Position numbers and translations under genes: made by a program. Under the pieces are notes generated by a model. The model did no database searches, was not told the origin of the DNA, and saw nothing but the letters and a program-made list of their open reading frames with translations. From NCBI GenBank assembly GCA_900315165.1, contig OMXZ01000003.1, forward strand, positions 1-64,000: 64,000 nucleotides of DNA. Reading direction: 5' to 3'. Position 1 is the first letter of the stretch. Every line of letters begins with the position of its first letter. This document shows positions 50,398 to 59,648 of the stretch, in pieces. The DNA comes from an uncultured Actinomycetes bacterium. GTDB lineage: Bacteria; Actinomycetota; Coriobacteriia; Coriobacteriales; Atopobiaceae.

Positions 50398-51312
50398 ATG
50401 AAGAAGTACTACGACAGCATGCAGGAACTCGTCGGCAATACCCCCCTGCTCAAGATCAACCAGATGGGCGTCAAGCCCGGCGTGAACGTCTTCGCCAAGC
50501 TCGAGCTCTTGAACCCCGCCGGCTCCGTCAAGGACCGCACCGGCCGCTGGATGGTCCGCGACGCGGAGGCGAAAGGTCTCCTCCACCCGGGCGACACGAT
50601 CGTCGAGGCCACCGCGGGCAACACGGGTCTGGGCATCGCTTTCGCCGCCCTGGGCCGGGGCTACAAGGTCGTTTTCGTTGTGCCCGAGAAGTTCTCGGAG
50701 GAGAAGCAGACCCTCATGCGCGCCCTGGGGGCCGAGATCGTCCACACCCCGCTCGACGAGGGCATGTTGGGCGCCGAGCGCAAGATGAACGAGCTTTTGG
50801 ACGAGATTCCACACGCCGTGGCCCTGCGGCAGTTCCGCAACCTCTCCAACCCGCAGGCACACTATGAGTCCACCGGCCCCGAGATCTGGCGCGACCTGGG
50901 CGGGGACATCCAGTACTTCGTCTCGGGCGCGGGCTCGGGCGGCACCTACACCGGCATCGCGCGCTACCTCAAGGAGCGCAATCCCGACATTCGCTGCATC
51001 CTTGCTGACCCCGTGGGCTCCACGATGGGCGGCGGCGAGCATGGCAACTACCGCATCGAGGGCATCGGCAACGACTTCGTGGCCGACACGATGGACATGG
51101 GCCTGGTGGACGAGGTCATCAAGGTGGGCGACGACGAGGCCTACGGCACCTCGCGCGATCTGGCCCGCAGGGAAGGCGTCTTCGCCGGCTCGTCCTCGGG
51201 TGCCGCACTCTGGGCGGCCCTCCAGGTAGCCGAGCGTATCGACTCGGGAAACATCGTTACCGTCTTCTACGACCGCGGCGACCGCTACTTCTCTGAGCAT
51301 CTCTACGCGTAA
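50398..51312 (+). CDS. Cysteine synthase family protein (cystathionine beta-synthase-like)
   Basis: A 304-residue fold-type II PLP enzyme. The PLP lysine is Lys45 in NPAGSVKDR and the phosphate loop is EATAGNTGLG. The segment DPVGSTMGGGEHGNYRIEGIGND, here noted only by its ends, resembles MccA/CBS-type enzymes more than CysK. With the upstream enzyme it would convert homocysteine plus serine (or O-acetylserine) to cystathionine. It ends next to the word array C. Confidence 0.88.
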   Translation: MKKYYDSMQELVGNTPLLKINQMGVKPGVNVFAKLELLNPAGSVKDRTGRWMVRDAEAKGLLHPGDTIVEATAGNTGLGIAFAALGRGYKVVFVVPEKFSEEKQTLMRALGAEIVHTPLDEGMLGAERKMNELLDEIPHAVALRQFRNLSNPQAHYESTGPEIWRDLGGDIQYFVSGAGSGGTYTGIARYLKERNPDIRCILADPVGSTMGGGEHGNYRIEGIGNDFVADTMDMGLVDEVIKVGDDEAYGTSRDLARREGVFAGSSSGAALWAALQVAERIDSGNIVTVFYDRGDRYFSEHLYA

Positions 51313-51351
51313 GCCGCTAATTGGGTAGGAGCCGTACAGCTACCGAGGAAT

Positions 51352-51596
51352 CACAGACGGAGGGCGCCCGATCGCCGCGCTCCGCCCGAGAGCCACAGAC
51401 GGAAGGCCCGCAAACCAAAATCCACAGACGGAGGCCCTTGGATTCTCGCTCCTCCCAAAGGGCGCCCACAGACGGAAGCCCTCCGATTTTTCGCGACCTG
51501 CATGTTTTCCAGATTGGGCGCTTTCCGTCTGTGGTCCGCTCATTTAGCCGGATGCTTTCCGTCTGTGGATTCAGGAACGAAGGGCTTCCATCTGTG
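51352..51596. repeat. Dyad-symmetric word array C
   Basis: Four copies of CACAGACGG start at 51352, 51394, 51423 and 51467. Three inverted copies (CCGTCTGTG, twice; CCATCTGTG) end at 51533, 51567 and 51596. Two pairs share the centre 51495 exactly; the innermost pair is offset by 5 bp. The first copy has no clear partner. The bases after the word (GAAGGCCC or GAGGCCC) are partly conserved. It lies between convergent genes; 51597-51702 shows no gene. Confidence 0.85.
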
Positions 51597-51702
51597 TGTA
51601 AGGGGCGGCAAGAGCTTGGTTGGCCGTCTCTCATTGGTGATTCGGTGGTGGTAGATGGTGTAGGCGGGGCCTGCGATGGGACCGAAGGCTTTCCGGCGGC
51701 GG

Positions 51703-52500
51703 CTACAGGCCGAGAAGGTCGCGATAGATGGCCTCGTCCGACTCAAGGAAGACGTTGAAGACCACCTGCATGCCGCTATCGGGATGGGCGTCGAGCCAGC
51801 GGCGGACCGCGTCGACCGCGATCTGGGCGGCGCGGCGCGCGGGGAAGCCGAAGACACCCGTGCTGATGCAGCAGAAAGCAATCGTGTGCAGGCCTTCCCC
51901 CGCTGCGGCGTCAAGGCAGCTCCGGTAGCACTCCGCGAGTTGGAGCTCGTGACGGGCGGTCGGATGGCCCTGGGCGATCGGGCCCACCGTGTGGATGACG
52001 CGGCGGGCGAGCAGGTTCCATGCCCGTGTGACCTTGGCCTGGGCCGTCGGCTCCGCGTGCCCCTGCGCCTCCATGATCTGGGCGCACTCCAGGCGCAGCT
52101 GCACGCCCGCGAAGGTGTGGATGGCATTGTCGATGCAGTAGTGGCCGGGCGCCCAGCAGCCGAGCATCCCGGAATTTGCGGCGTTGACGATAGCGTCGAC
52201 GGCAAGCGTTGTGATGTCACCGCGCCAGAGGAAGAGGCGACCGTCGCCCGGGATGGGCGTGGCATCGGTCAGCGTGTGCACGCCCGCCTCCGCGATCAGG
52301 CCTTTCAGGAGCTCATCCTGCTGGGCAAGGAAACCGGCGCTCGCCGGCAGCGGCTGGCGCGTGTTGACATAGGCACGGAAGAGCGAGAAAAGCTCCTCGT
52401 CGGTCGCACCGGCTTCGGCACGTGGTGCCCCCTCCCCGCGCTCGTCGGCCAGCTCATCCACGAGAGACACCAACAGCTCATGCTTTCTTGCCTGATCCAT
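51703..52500 (-). CDS. Zinc-type macrodomain protein (ADP-ribosyl hydrolase)
   Basis: A 265-residue macrodomain. An N-terminal helical extension precedes WRGDITTLAVDAIVNAANSG, then the zinc-macro segment LGCWAPGHYCIDNAIHTFAG and a later STGVFGFPA loop. This subclass removes ADP-ribose from proteins modified by SirTM sirtuins. It lies 11 bp behind such a sirtuin gene. The lipoate ligase LplA2 and GcvH-L that usually complete the locus are not visible on either side. Confidence 0.9.
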   Translation of the reverse strand: MDQARKHELLVSLVDELADERGEGAPRAEAGATDEELFSLFRAYVNTRQPLPASAGFLAQQDELLKGLIAEAGVHTLTDATPIPGDGRLFLWRGDITTLAVDAIVNAANSGMLGCWAPGHYCIDNAIHTFAGVQLRLECAQIMEAQGHAEPTAQAKVTRAWNLLARRVIHTVGPIAQGHPTARHELQLAECYRSCLDAAAGEGLHTIAFCCISTGVFGFPARRAAQIAVDAVRRWLDAHPDSGMQVVFNVFLESDEAIYRDLLGL

Positions 52501-52511
52501 GCCGTGTCCTC

Positions 52512-53372
52512 CTATTCGCTTGCGTTGCGCGTACCGCGCAGGTCGCGCAGGGTGCGGTCGATATCGGCGTCCACCAGGATGCTGCGATCCGCGATCTCGC
52601 GCGGGGCGAAGGCCTGGCCCAGATTGAGGCAGGCATAGGTCGCCCGACGGTTCTTGGCCGTGTACTGCCAGAAAGGATACTTGATAATGCCCGGCGTGTT
52701 GCCCCCGACGCCCAGCTCAAGGTAGAGGACCTTGCCATGGCGGTGCTCGAGCAGGTAGTCATGGTAGCGGTCGGCCGCCTCATGCCAGCCGGCGTCCTCC
52801 ACGAAGGTGTCGTCGGCGCGCAGGTTCATACTCATGGGCTCGCCGCAGCGCGGGCAGCGCGGCACGAGCTCCGTCGGCACGTGCATGTCCTGCTGGAGCT
52901 CGACCATCTGCTTGACGACCGCGTAGTTGTCGTAGGTCTTGGCATGACAGGGGCGGCTGCATTGCCACAGGCCGTAGTCGCCCTGGGTGTAGAAGAGGCG
53001 GTCTTTGTCAAAGCCCGCCAGCTGGAACTGGTGGTCCACGTTGGTCGTGATCGCGAAATAGTCCTTGTCGCGCACAAAGCCGAGCGGGATCCGGTAGGTG
53101 TCCTTGGGCGCGGGCGTGTAGCGGTTGCACCAGATGAACCGGCTCCAATAGGCCCAGTGCTCCTCGAGCGAGGGATAGGGGTAGAAGCCGCCCGAGTACA
53201 TGTCCGAAAACCCGTATTTGCTGCCGAAATCGAAGAAGAGTCGCTTGAAGCGCTCGCCCGAATAGGTGAACCCGGCTGCGGTGGAAAGCCCCGCACCCGC
53301 CCCGACCACGACCGCGTCTGCCTCGTCCAACGCCGTGCGCAACCGGTCTATCTGCTCTTCATACTCCTGCAT
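52512..53372 (-). CDS. Class M sirtuin (SirTM), protein ADP-ribosyltransferase
   Basis: A 286-residue sirtuin with the NAD loop VVGAGAGLSTAAGF (22-35) and TTNVDHQF (109-116). The position of the usual deacetylase His is in YTQGDYG (Gln130), the hallmark change of SirTM, which ADP-ribosylates lipoylated GcvH-L rather than deacetylating. A zinc site is formed by CSRPCH and CPRCGEPM. GGAGG precedes the ATG at 53372; a longer frame upstream lacks support. It is first in an operon with the macrodomain protein. The 273 bp upstream hold no gene that I can see. Confidence 0.9.
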   Translation of the reverse strand: MQEYEEQIDRLRTALDEADAVVVGAGAGLSTAAGFTYSGERFKRLFFDFGSKYGFSDMYSGGFYPYPSLEEHWAYWSRFIWCNRYTPAPKDTYRIPLGFVRDKDYFAITTNVDHQFQLAGFDKDRLFYTQGDYGLWQCSRPCHAKTYDNYAVVKQMVELQQDMHVPTELVPRCPRCGEPMSMNLRADDTFVEDAGWHEAADRYHDYLLEHRHGKVLYLELGVGGNTPGIIKYPFWQYTAKNRRATYACLNLGQAFAPREIADRSILVDADIDRTLRDLRGTRNASE

Positions 53373-53645
53373 GACGGCCTCCTCGCAATAGGTCCCTCTT
53401 TCGACTACGACTTTAAGCGGGACGGTTCCTAAAAGTAAGCAGACACCAAAAAGTTGGGTGGGCACTGCACGGTAACTTACGCCTGCCACCAGCCCAGATG
53501 CACATGGAGGGTCGATGGAGGACGTCCGTGGGTGAGGCTTATAGGGGATGCCCAGGGATACTTTCCGCGCCGGGACAGGCACCTCTCGCGATTCTGGAAT
53601 GCACGTCCTCGGGGGATATGTGAAAATCGGATACGGAGGGGGCCT

Positions 53646-55337
53646 ATGTCACAGGACGATATGCACAGCAGCGGCGCAGGTGCGCAGACAGAGGCGCGCG
53701 CCTATGTCCTGGCCAATTTCGATCGCGCCCTGCGCGAGGGGCATATCAAGGTCAGTTTCCAGCCCATCGTGCGCTCCTTCACCAAGAAGTTCTGCAATTC
53801 CGAGGCGCTCGCCCGCTGGGAGGCGCCCGACTTCAACGGCAACCTTCGGCCCGACTTCTTCGTGCGCGTGCTGGAGGAGGCCCACCTCGTGCACAAACTC
53901 GACCTCTTCGTGCTCGTGGAGGTCGCCCGGGTCCTGCGCTACGAGCTCGACAACGATATCCCCGCCGTGCCCATCTCCGTCAACTTCTCCCGGCTCGACT
54001 TCATTCTCGCGGACATCCCGGAGGCGGTCGCCCGCGTCGTCGAGGAATACGACCTCCCGCCCCACCTCATCTGCATCGAGATTACCGAGACGGCCCTCAT
54101 CGACGACCCAGCGCCCCTGCGCGGGGCCATCGACACCCTTCGCGCCACCGGCTTCCAGGTGTGGTTGGACGACTTCGGTACCGGCTACTCCTCCCTCAAT
54201 GTCCTGAAGGACTTCGGCCTGGACGAGGTCAAGCTCGACATCGAGTTTCTGCGCGATTATGGCGAGCAGAGCCAACGCGCCATCGCCGCCATCGTCTCGA
54301 TGGCTCATGAGCTCGGCCTGCATACCCTGGCCGAGGGCGTCGAGACCGCTGAGCAGGCGGAGTTTTTGGTCTCGATCGGCTGCGAGAAGATGCAGGGGTA
54401 TTTCTTCGCCAGACCCATGTATCTGGATGCGGCGGTCGACTATCCAGAGCAACGCGCCATCGCAGTGGAGACCCCGCGGGAGGAGCGGCTCTTCACGGGC
54501 ATGAAACCGGTCAACATGATCTCGGACGACGCCCTCTCGCTTGCCCTCTACGACAGCGAGGCCTATCGGATCGTCTATGCCAACGCGGCATATAAGCGGG
54601 GCATCCGCGCCGCCGGCTTCCGTTCGCTGGAGTACCTGAACGAGCGCCTCTCGTCCGATCCCGAGCCGGCTTACGAGCGCTATCGCCGCACCGCGCAGGC
54701 CGCCATCCGCGACGGACGGTCCGCCCTGATCTTCCTCGAGGGCGGCCGCTATATGCGCCTCGCCATGGAAAGCCTTTCCCAGACGGACGGTATGGCCCTC
54801 CTCAAGGCGCGGCTGATCGAGCTCGACCGTGACACCTTGGACAACCTGGCCCTCTTCGACCGCCAGGCACGCAACTTCATGTCGCTCTACGACGGCGTCT
54901 ACTATGTACGCGCGAAGGAGGAGCGGGTCGAGGTCATCCGGTCCGTCATGCCGGAATACACGGCGGGCGACACCCTCCCCTTCGACCGCGAGGCCATCGG
55001 GGAGTTCAGCGCCGTGCGGGTCCATCCGCGCGACCGTGCACGATTCCAGCGCTTCATGCGGCTGGGACACCTCACCGAGCTGGCAGAGGTCTCCCCCCGC
55101 AACGAGGCGACCTCGATGTTCCGCATGCGTCGACCCGACGGCAGCTACCGTTGGATGGTCTTCGACGCGATGCTCCTCGACAACGAAACCGAGGGCGACC
55201 TCCTGATAGCCGAGCGCGAGAATCCCCTGTCCAACATGGACGAGCTGGGCGAGATTCTGGGTGAGTACGGTCGTGGGAGCGAGCCCGCGGATGCAGGCGC
55301 CAGCTCTACGCCGCGCGAGCCGTCTCCAGGCAACTGA
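53646..55337 (+). CDS. EAL-domain c-di-GMP phosphodiesterase with C-terminal PAS-like region
   Basis: A 563-residue protein. Residues 25-270 form an EAL domain with all catalytic motifs: NSEALARW (EAL at 53-55), ISVNFSRLDF, IEITETAL, LDDFGTGYSS, VKLDIEF, AEGVETAEQAEFL and QGYFFARPM. It should hydrolyse c-di-GMP to pGpG. Residues 285-545 resemble two PAS-like sensory folds (SLALYDSEAYRIVYANAAYK; RMRRPDGSYRWMVFDAML). No membrane segment. GGAGGGGG precedes the ATG. Its 3' end overlaps the opposite GGDEF-EAL gene by 32 bp. Confidence 0.9.
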   Translation: MSQDDMHSSGAGAQTEARAYVLANFDRALREGHIKVSFQPIVRSFTKKFCNSEALARWEAPDFNGNLRPDFFVRVLEEAHLVHKLDLFVLVEVARVLRYELDNDIPAVPISVNFSRLDFILADIPEAVARVVEEYDLPPHLICIEITETALIDDPAPLRGAIDTLRATGFQVWLDDFGTGYSSLNVLKDFGLDEVKLDIEFLRDYGEQSQRAIAAIVSMAHELGLHTLAEGVETAEQAEFLVSIGCEKMQGYFFARPMYLDAAVDYPEQRAIAVETPREERLFTGMKPVNMISDDALSLALYDSEAYRIVYANAAYKRGIRAAGFRSLEYLNERLSSDPEPAYERYRRTAQAAIRDGRSALIFLEGGRYMRLAMESLSQTDGMALLKARLIELDRDTLDNLALFDRQARNFMSLYDGVYYVRAKEERVEVIRSVMPEYTAGDTLPFDREAIGEFSAVRVHPRDRARFQRFMRLGHLTELAEVSPRNEATSMFRMRRPDGSYRWMVFDAMLLDNETEGDLLIAERENPLSNMDELGEILGEYGRGSEPADAGASSTPREPSPGN

Positions 55338-57417
55338 CGACAAAGCCGCGACGGCGCCCGTCGTTCGTGATGAGCTCGGCTTCCATCTGTCCCGTGAAGG
55401 AGGAGTCGTCGAGCGTGCACGCGGCGGTCTCCCCAACGTCGTTCAAGTCACCGCAGCAGCTGCGGACCACCTGGTAGAACGCATGCTCGTCGGTATTGAT
55501 CGCGGTGTTGAGCTCTTCGAGGGAGGACACGCCCAGACGTCGCATCCTCCGGAGGCCGACCCTTCCGACATAGACGACGCGATAGGCCCCGTCCTCCTCC
55601 ACGATGATGGCGAGGGACTTGTCCCCGTCGAGCGGCAAGAAGTCAGTGCTCGCGACCGGATGGTCTGCATCTAGGACATTGACCCGCAGGAGATTCTCGT
55701 AGAACCGTCGGTCCTCGGGCGACTCGATGGAGAGACCTAGCTCGTTTATTTGCGAGAAGAACTCGTCACCCGGAATCGGCTTGGAGTAGAAGTACCCCTG
55801 CAGGAGTCCGCAGCCGATCTGACGCAGAAACTCGGCCTGCTCGGCAGTCTCCACGCCCTCCGTGACAGACCGGATGCCCAGGCGCTTGGTGAGGTCGACA
55901 ATTTCCGAGAGGATCTGGGGGGTGCGCCTGTTCTGCCCGCGCAGGAACTGCATGTCGATCTTGAGCAGATCAAAATCAAAGTTCTGCAGTGCGTTGAACG
56001 AGCTGTAGCCGCTGCCGAAATCGTCCAGCCAGACCTGGAAGCCGTCCTCGTGGAACCGCTGGACGTGCTGCTCGATGAACTCCTCATGCTCGACCAGGGC
56101 CGATTCCGTGATCTCGATCGCGATCTCGTCGTGGGCGACCCCGTAGCGGGAGAGGATGCCGTTGATGCGCTCGTGGAAATCGGGGACGGCCAGGTCGTGG
56201 CGCGACACGTTGACCGACAGCGGCGGGAAATAACGGCCGGCAACCCTGGCATCACGGATGTCGCGCGCGACCTGTCGGATGATCTCGAGGTCTAGCTCCC
56301 AGACCCGGTGGTTCTCCTCCAGCACCCCGATGAAGCTGGCGGGGCTCAAGAAGCCAAGGGTCGGGTCGATCCAGCGGGCCAGCGCCTCACAGTGCGAGAT
56401 GTTGCCGCTCAATGTGGAGACGAGCGGCTGGTAATAGACCTTGACCCATCCCTGCTCGATGGCTTCTCGATAGTGGCTGAGCACGTAATTCTGCCGGTAG
56501 TAGCGCTCCTCGACCGCGGAGTTGTACCAGCAGAGGTACTCGTCCGGCTGGTCGTGGATGCTGTCGACGGCGCGGCGGGCGCGGTCGAGAGCCGAGGCGC
56601 CGCTCTCCGCCGGGTCGGTGTACTCGTAGATGCCCGCCTCGATATCGAGCGAGTCGCCATTGGCATAGGCACGTACCTGGGCGCGCACCTCGTCCACGCG
56701 GTTGCCCAACTTGTCCTCGGGCAGGATCACCACAAAGTGATCCTCCAGGTAGCGGACGCAGAATTCGGTCGGGAAGACGGTCCTGATGATCGCGCCCGTC
56801 CGGCGGAGCAGCTCGTCGCCCGCCTCGTAGCCGAAGCTGTCGTTGTAGAAGTGCATGCCATGGATGTCGAAGAGGACGACCAAGGGCGTCCCGCCCTCGT
56901 CCAGGATGGACTTGAGCGTGCCCTTCGCGAACTCGCGGAAGTGGTTGCTATTGGGCAGGCCGGTAACATCGTCCAAAAAGTAGCGGTTGTCCTGCCGTTT
57001 CTGATATCGGCTGGCCCAGGCCTCGCTCGTGTTCGTCGCCGCGTCGATATCGATGTAGGTCATCTGGATGAGGCGCGTGCCGTCGGGTGTGTAGTAGGCG
57101 CTCGCCTTGAAGAAGATCGGATGGAAGGTGTCGTCCCCGCGCAGGCTCATGCGCACGATGATCGACAGCTCGTCCTCGGTCGCCAGCGAGCGGGAGGCCT
57201 CGAGGAGCCTGCCCGCGTCGTCCGGGTGCATCTTGCCATAGCTCTTGTTGTTGAGGTATTGCGTGAGGCGGGGGCGGTCCAGGCCAAAGAGCTCGCAGGC
57301 GCCATCGGAGACCAGCAGGACGTGATAGCCGTCCTCACCAACCTGCAGGATGGCGGAGGCGACCTTCGACGCCTCCAATATCTGCCGTGCCTCTTGTGAA
57401 AACTCATACATAGCCAT
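55306..57417 (-). CDS. PAS-GGDEF(degenerate)-EAL protein
   Basis: A 703-residue cytoplasmic protein. Order: PAS domain (about 12-130), GGDEF domain (about 150-290), EAL domain (about 305-560) and a C-terminal region like that of its neighbour. The cyclase signature GGDEF is replaced by LEDHF in CVRYLEDHFVVILPE, so it should not make c-di-GMP but may bind GTP. The EAL motifs are intact (HCEALARW, IEITESAL, LDDFGSGYSS, TEGVETAEQAEFL), so it is a likely phosphodiesterase. It lies beside the pel locus. Confidence 0.9.
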   Translation of the reverse strand: MAMYEFSQEARQILEASKVASAILQVGEDGYHVLLVSDGACELFGLDRPRLTQYLNNKSYGKMHPDDAGRLLEASRSLATEDELSIIVRMSLRGDDTFHPIFFKASAYYTPDGTRLIQMTYIDIDAATNTSEAWASRYQKRQDNRYFLDDVTGLPNSNHFREFAKGTLKSILDEGGTPLVVLFDIHGMHFYNDSFGYEAGDELLRRTGAIIRTVFPTEFCVRYLEDHFVVILPEDKLGNRVDEVRAQVRAYANGDSLDIEAGIYEYTDPAESGASALDRARRAVDSIHDQPDEYLCWYNSAVEERYYRQNYVLSHYREAIEQGWVKVYYQPLVSTLSGNISHCEALARWIDPTLGFLSPASFIGVLEENHRVWELDLEIIRQVARDIRDARVAGRYFPPLSVNVSRHDLAVPDFHERINGILSRYGVAHDEIAIEITESALVEHEEFIEQHVQRFHEDGFQVWLDDFGSGYSSFNALQNFDFDLLKIDMQFLRGQNRRTPQILSEIVDLTKRLGIRSVTEGVETAEQAEFLRQIGCGLLQGYFYSKPIPGDEFFSQINELGLSIESPEDRRFYENLLRVNVLDADHPVASTDFLPLDGDKSLAIIVEEDGAYRVVYVGRVGLRRMRRLGVSSLEELNTAINTDEHAFYQVVRSCCGDLNDVGETAACTLDDSSFTGQMEAELITNDGRRRGFVVSCLETARAA

Positions 57418-57509
57418 CAGCCTATCAACCTTGCGGTTTGTGCCTTGCACACCCGAGAGCTACGTTTAAGCTTGTTTTCAGCAGTTTACTACGTCCCGCG
57501 GGAAGTGCC

Positions 57510-57962
57510 ATGCTCAAAGTCACCATTATCGCCATAGGCAAGCTCAAGGAACACTTCTGGAAGGACGCCTGCTCCGAGTACTTGAAGCGGCTCGGCGCCT
57601 ATGCCAAGGTCACCGTGCGCGAGCTGCCCGACAGCACGCCCGCGCAGGAAGAGAAGCTCATCCTCTCGACGCTCGACACCCTCCCCCGCGGCGCGCACGT
57701 CATCCTCCTCGACATCGGCGGAAACCTGGTCTCGAGCGAGGACCTGGCCCGCCGCTTGGACGGCCTCGCTGTGGGCGGCACCTCGGACGTGGTCTTCATC
57801 ATCGGCGGCAGCGATGGGGTGACGGCAGCCATACGCGCCCGAGCCGACGAGCGCATCAGCTTCGGCCGCATCACCCTGCCCCACAACCTCGCCCGCGTCG
57901 TCCTGCTCGAGCAAGTCTACCGCGCCTGCAAGATCAGCCGCGGCGAGCCCTATCACAAGTAG
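57510..57962 (+). CDS. rlmH: 23S rRNA pseudouridine-1915 N3-methyltransferase
   Basis: A 150-residue SPOUT methyltransferase, slightly shorter than the usual 159. The opening LKVTIIAIGKLKEHFW, the LDIGGNLVSSEDLA strand, the SAM-binding FIIGGSDGV knot loop and the terminal KISRGEPYHK are all diagnostic. The ATG at 57510 has weak ribosome-site support (GGGAAG). It stands alone, divergent from the GGDEF-EAL gene and convergent with pelG across array B. Confidence 0.95.
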   Translation: MLKVTIIAIGKLKEHFWKDACSEYLKRLGAYAKVTVRELPDSTPAQEEKLILSTLDTLPRGAHVILLDIGGNLVSSEDLARRLDGLAVGGTSDVVFIIGGSDGVTAAIRARADERISFGRITLPHNLARVVLLEQVYRACKISRGEPYHK

Positions 57963-57991
57963 GCACACACGTCTGGATTTCCCGCCCCCGC

Positions 57992-58183
57992 GACGACAGC
58001 CACGTAGGTTCCGACGACAAGCTCGTAGGTCCCGACGACAAGCTCGTAGGCGCGAACAACAAGCACGCCGTTTTGCGAGCTAGCACGGGCCGTAGGTCGT
58101 AAATCGGCGTATTCGTCGTCGGGAGGTACGTGGTCGTCGTCGGAGGCTACGTGGTCGTCGTCGGGAGGTACGTGGTCGTCGTC
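57992..58183. repeat. Dyad-symmetric 21-bp word array B
   Basis: Four 21-nt units on the left arm (anchors 57992, 58013, 58034 and about 58055; word like CGACGACAAGCTCGTAGG) face four inverted units on the right arm (ends 58120, 58141, 58162 and 58183). Every pair is symmetric about 58087.5. The unit resembles that of array A and the loop regions also match (GCGAGCTAG... and ...GTAGGTCG). It fills the 241-bp gap between convergent rlmH and pelG. Confidence 0.9.
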
Positions 58184-58203
58184 GGAAGACGCGCAAACCC
58201 CAC

Positions 58204-59637
58204 TCAGGCGCGCTCGCTGAGGCGCTTCAGGAGGCCACGGCGCTCGACCGCCACAAGCGGCTGCTCCGACAGGATCATATAGGGCAGGTTGCGCGTGAAG
58301 AGGTAGAGGCGAAGCCACGCCACGAAGAGGAAGACCAGCGCCCCCACCACAAAACCCGCCGCGTAGTCCTCGACGGGCAGCCACAGGACGGCCGCCAGCG
58401 ACCCGAGCGTGGTCACCAGGGCGAAAGCCACCGTAGCGATGGTGGCGCCATGGGTGTCGTCGAAGTAGAGGTCCATGAGGGTCACGACGTTGCCGATGGA
58501 ATAGGCACAGTAGCCGACGCACAGAAGGATGAAATACGAGCTCATGGCCGGGGTGAAGCCCAAGGGCAGCTGCTCCAGGAAGGCCGACCCCACCGAGATG
58601 CAGAGGGCTGAGGCCAGCAGTTGCTTGCGGGCCAGGTCGCCCAACTCGCGGTCCAGCACCATGAGCATCTCTTCCTGCGTGGCGTCGATGTCCACGATGG
58701 AGCCCGTGGTGTTGAAGAGGTCGTAGTAGCGCCGATAGACGGGATAGAAATTGACCTCGGCCGACGCCACGAAGGTAATCTGCGTGATCAGCCCCGACAG
58801 GAAGGCGAAGAAGGCCGGGATATCGTGTTCGGGCGAGGCGTAGTAGAGCGGGGCGATCTCCTTGCCCAGGGGGCCGAACCACGATATCGCGATGTAGGAA
58901 AAGACCGCCACGTAGTTGCAGACGCCGATGGCCACCAGGTCGCGGTGGTCGGCAACCCAGGCCAGCCACAGGAGATAGTGTTCCTCGGCATGGGGGAAGA
59001 AGCGGTAGAGCAGGGCGATGCTGTAAACCATCATGATGCCGTAGCCCAGGGTGACGCAGGCGAGCAGGAGCCTGAGCTGGGCGCCCCAGACCAGGCAGGT
59101 GGTCAGCGACGCTGCGATGGCCGTGCCCATGGAGATGAGATAGCCCGTCAGGATACCGCGGTAGTCCTTGATGGCCGACAGGTAGGTCGTGGAGATCCAC
59201 ACCACGATGAGCTCGCCGAACAGCATCACGTTGAGCATGACGATCATCGAGCCCTGCCCCGTCGCGAGCTGGAAGGAAAGGCAGAGGACGACGCCCACGG
59301 GCAGGAGCACGGCGAGCGCCCCTTCGAAGGAGGGCAGGACCAGGTCCTCCCGCCCCTCGTAGAGCATGTCGGACACATAGCGCGTGAGCGGCATGGTGAT
59401 GAAACCCGTCAGCACCAGCGAGCCCAGGAGCGCGTAGGTGATCATGCAGGCCAGAAGGTCGCGCTCGTGGCTGGAGATGCCGAAGGATATGCCGATTGCC
59501 TGCACGGCGAAGAGGAAGCCCATGCCGAGCAGCGTGGGCCCCGTCACGATGACGCCGGTGAAGGCGTAGGCGCGCAACTTGCTGATGATGCCCTTACGCG
59601 CGTAGAGTTTCCTCAGCTCGAATCCGATGCCGGCCAT
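58204..59637 (-). CDS. pelG: Pel exopolysaccharide membrane transporter
   Basis: A 477-residue polytopic protein with about 12 membrane helices, of the PelG family within the MOP flippase superfamily. It opens with GIGFELRKLYARKGIISKLR, the usual PelG start, and contains PLTRYVSDMLYEGR and SAIKDYRGILTGYL loops. With PelD and PelE it forms the inner-membrane synthase and export complex for the Pel polysaccharide. GAGGGGAGGGG precedes the ATG. It is last in the pel operon, 11 bp after pelF. Confidence 0.92.
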   Translation of the reverse strand: MAGIGFELRKLYARKGIISKLRAYAFTGVIVTGPTLLGMGFLFAVQAIGISFGISSHERDLLACMITYALLGSLVLTGFITMPLTRYVSDMLYEGREDLVLPSFEGALAVLLPVGVVLCLSFQLATGQGSMIVMLNVMLFGELIVVWISTTYLSAIKDYRGILTGYLISMGTAIAASLTTCLVWGAQLRLLLACVTLGYGIMMVYSIALLYRFFPHAEEHYLLWLAWVADHRDLVAIGVCNYVAVFSYIAISWFGPLGKEIAPLYYASPEHDIPAFFAFLSGLITQITFVASAEVNFYPVYRRYYDLFNTTGSIVDIDATQEEMLMVLDRELGDLARKQLLASALCISVGSAFLEQLPLGFTPAMSSYFILLCVGYCAYSIGNVVTLMDLYFDDTHGATIATVAFALVTTLGSLAAVLWLPVEDYAAGFVVGALVFLFVAWLRLYLFTRNLPYMILSEQPLVAVERRGLLKRLSERA

Positions 59638-59648
59638 GGCCCCTCCCC

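Noticed and set aside
51352-51596. CRISPR-like array (repeats with varied spacers)
   Set aside because: The words are only 9-13 nt, their spacing is irregular, the second half is inverted, and no cas gene is near.
53373-53645. c-di-GMP riboswitch before the EAL gene
   Set aside because: The region was read for the GEMM-type core and none was seen; no gene was found there either.
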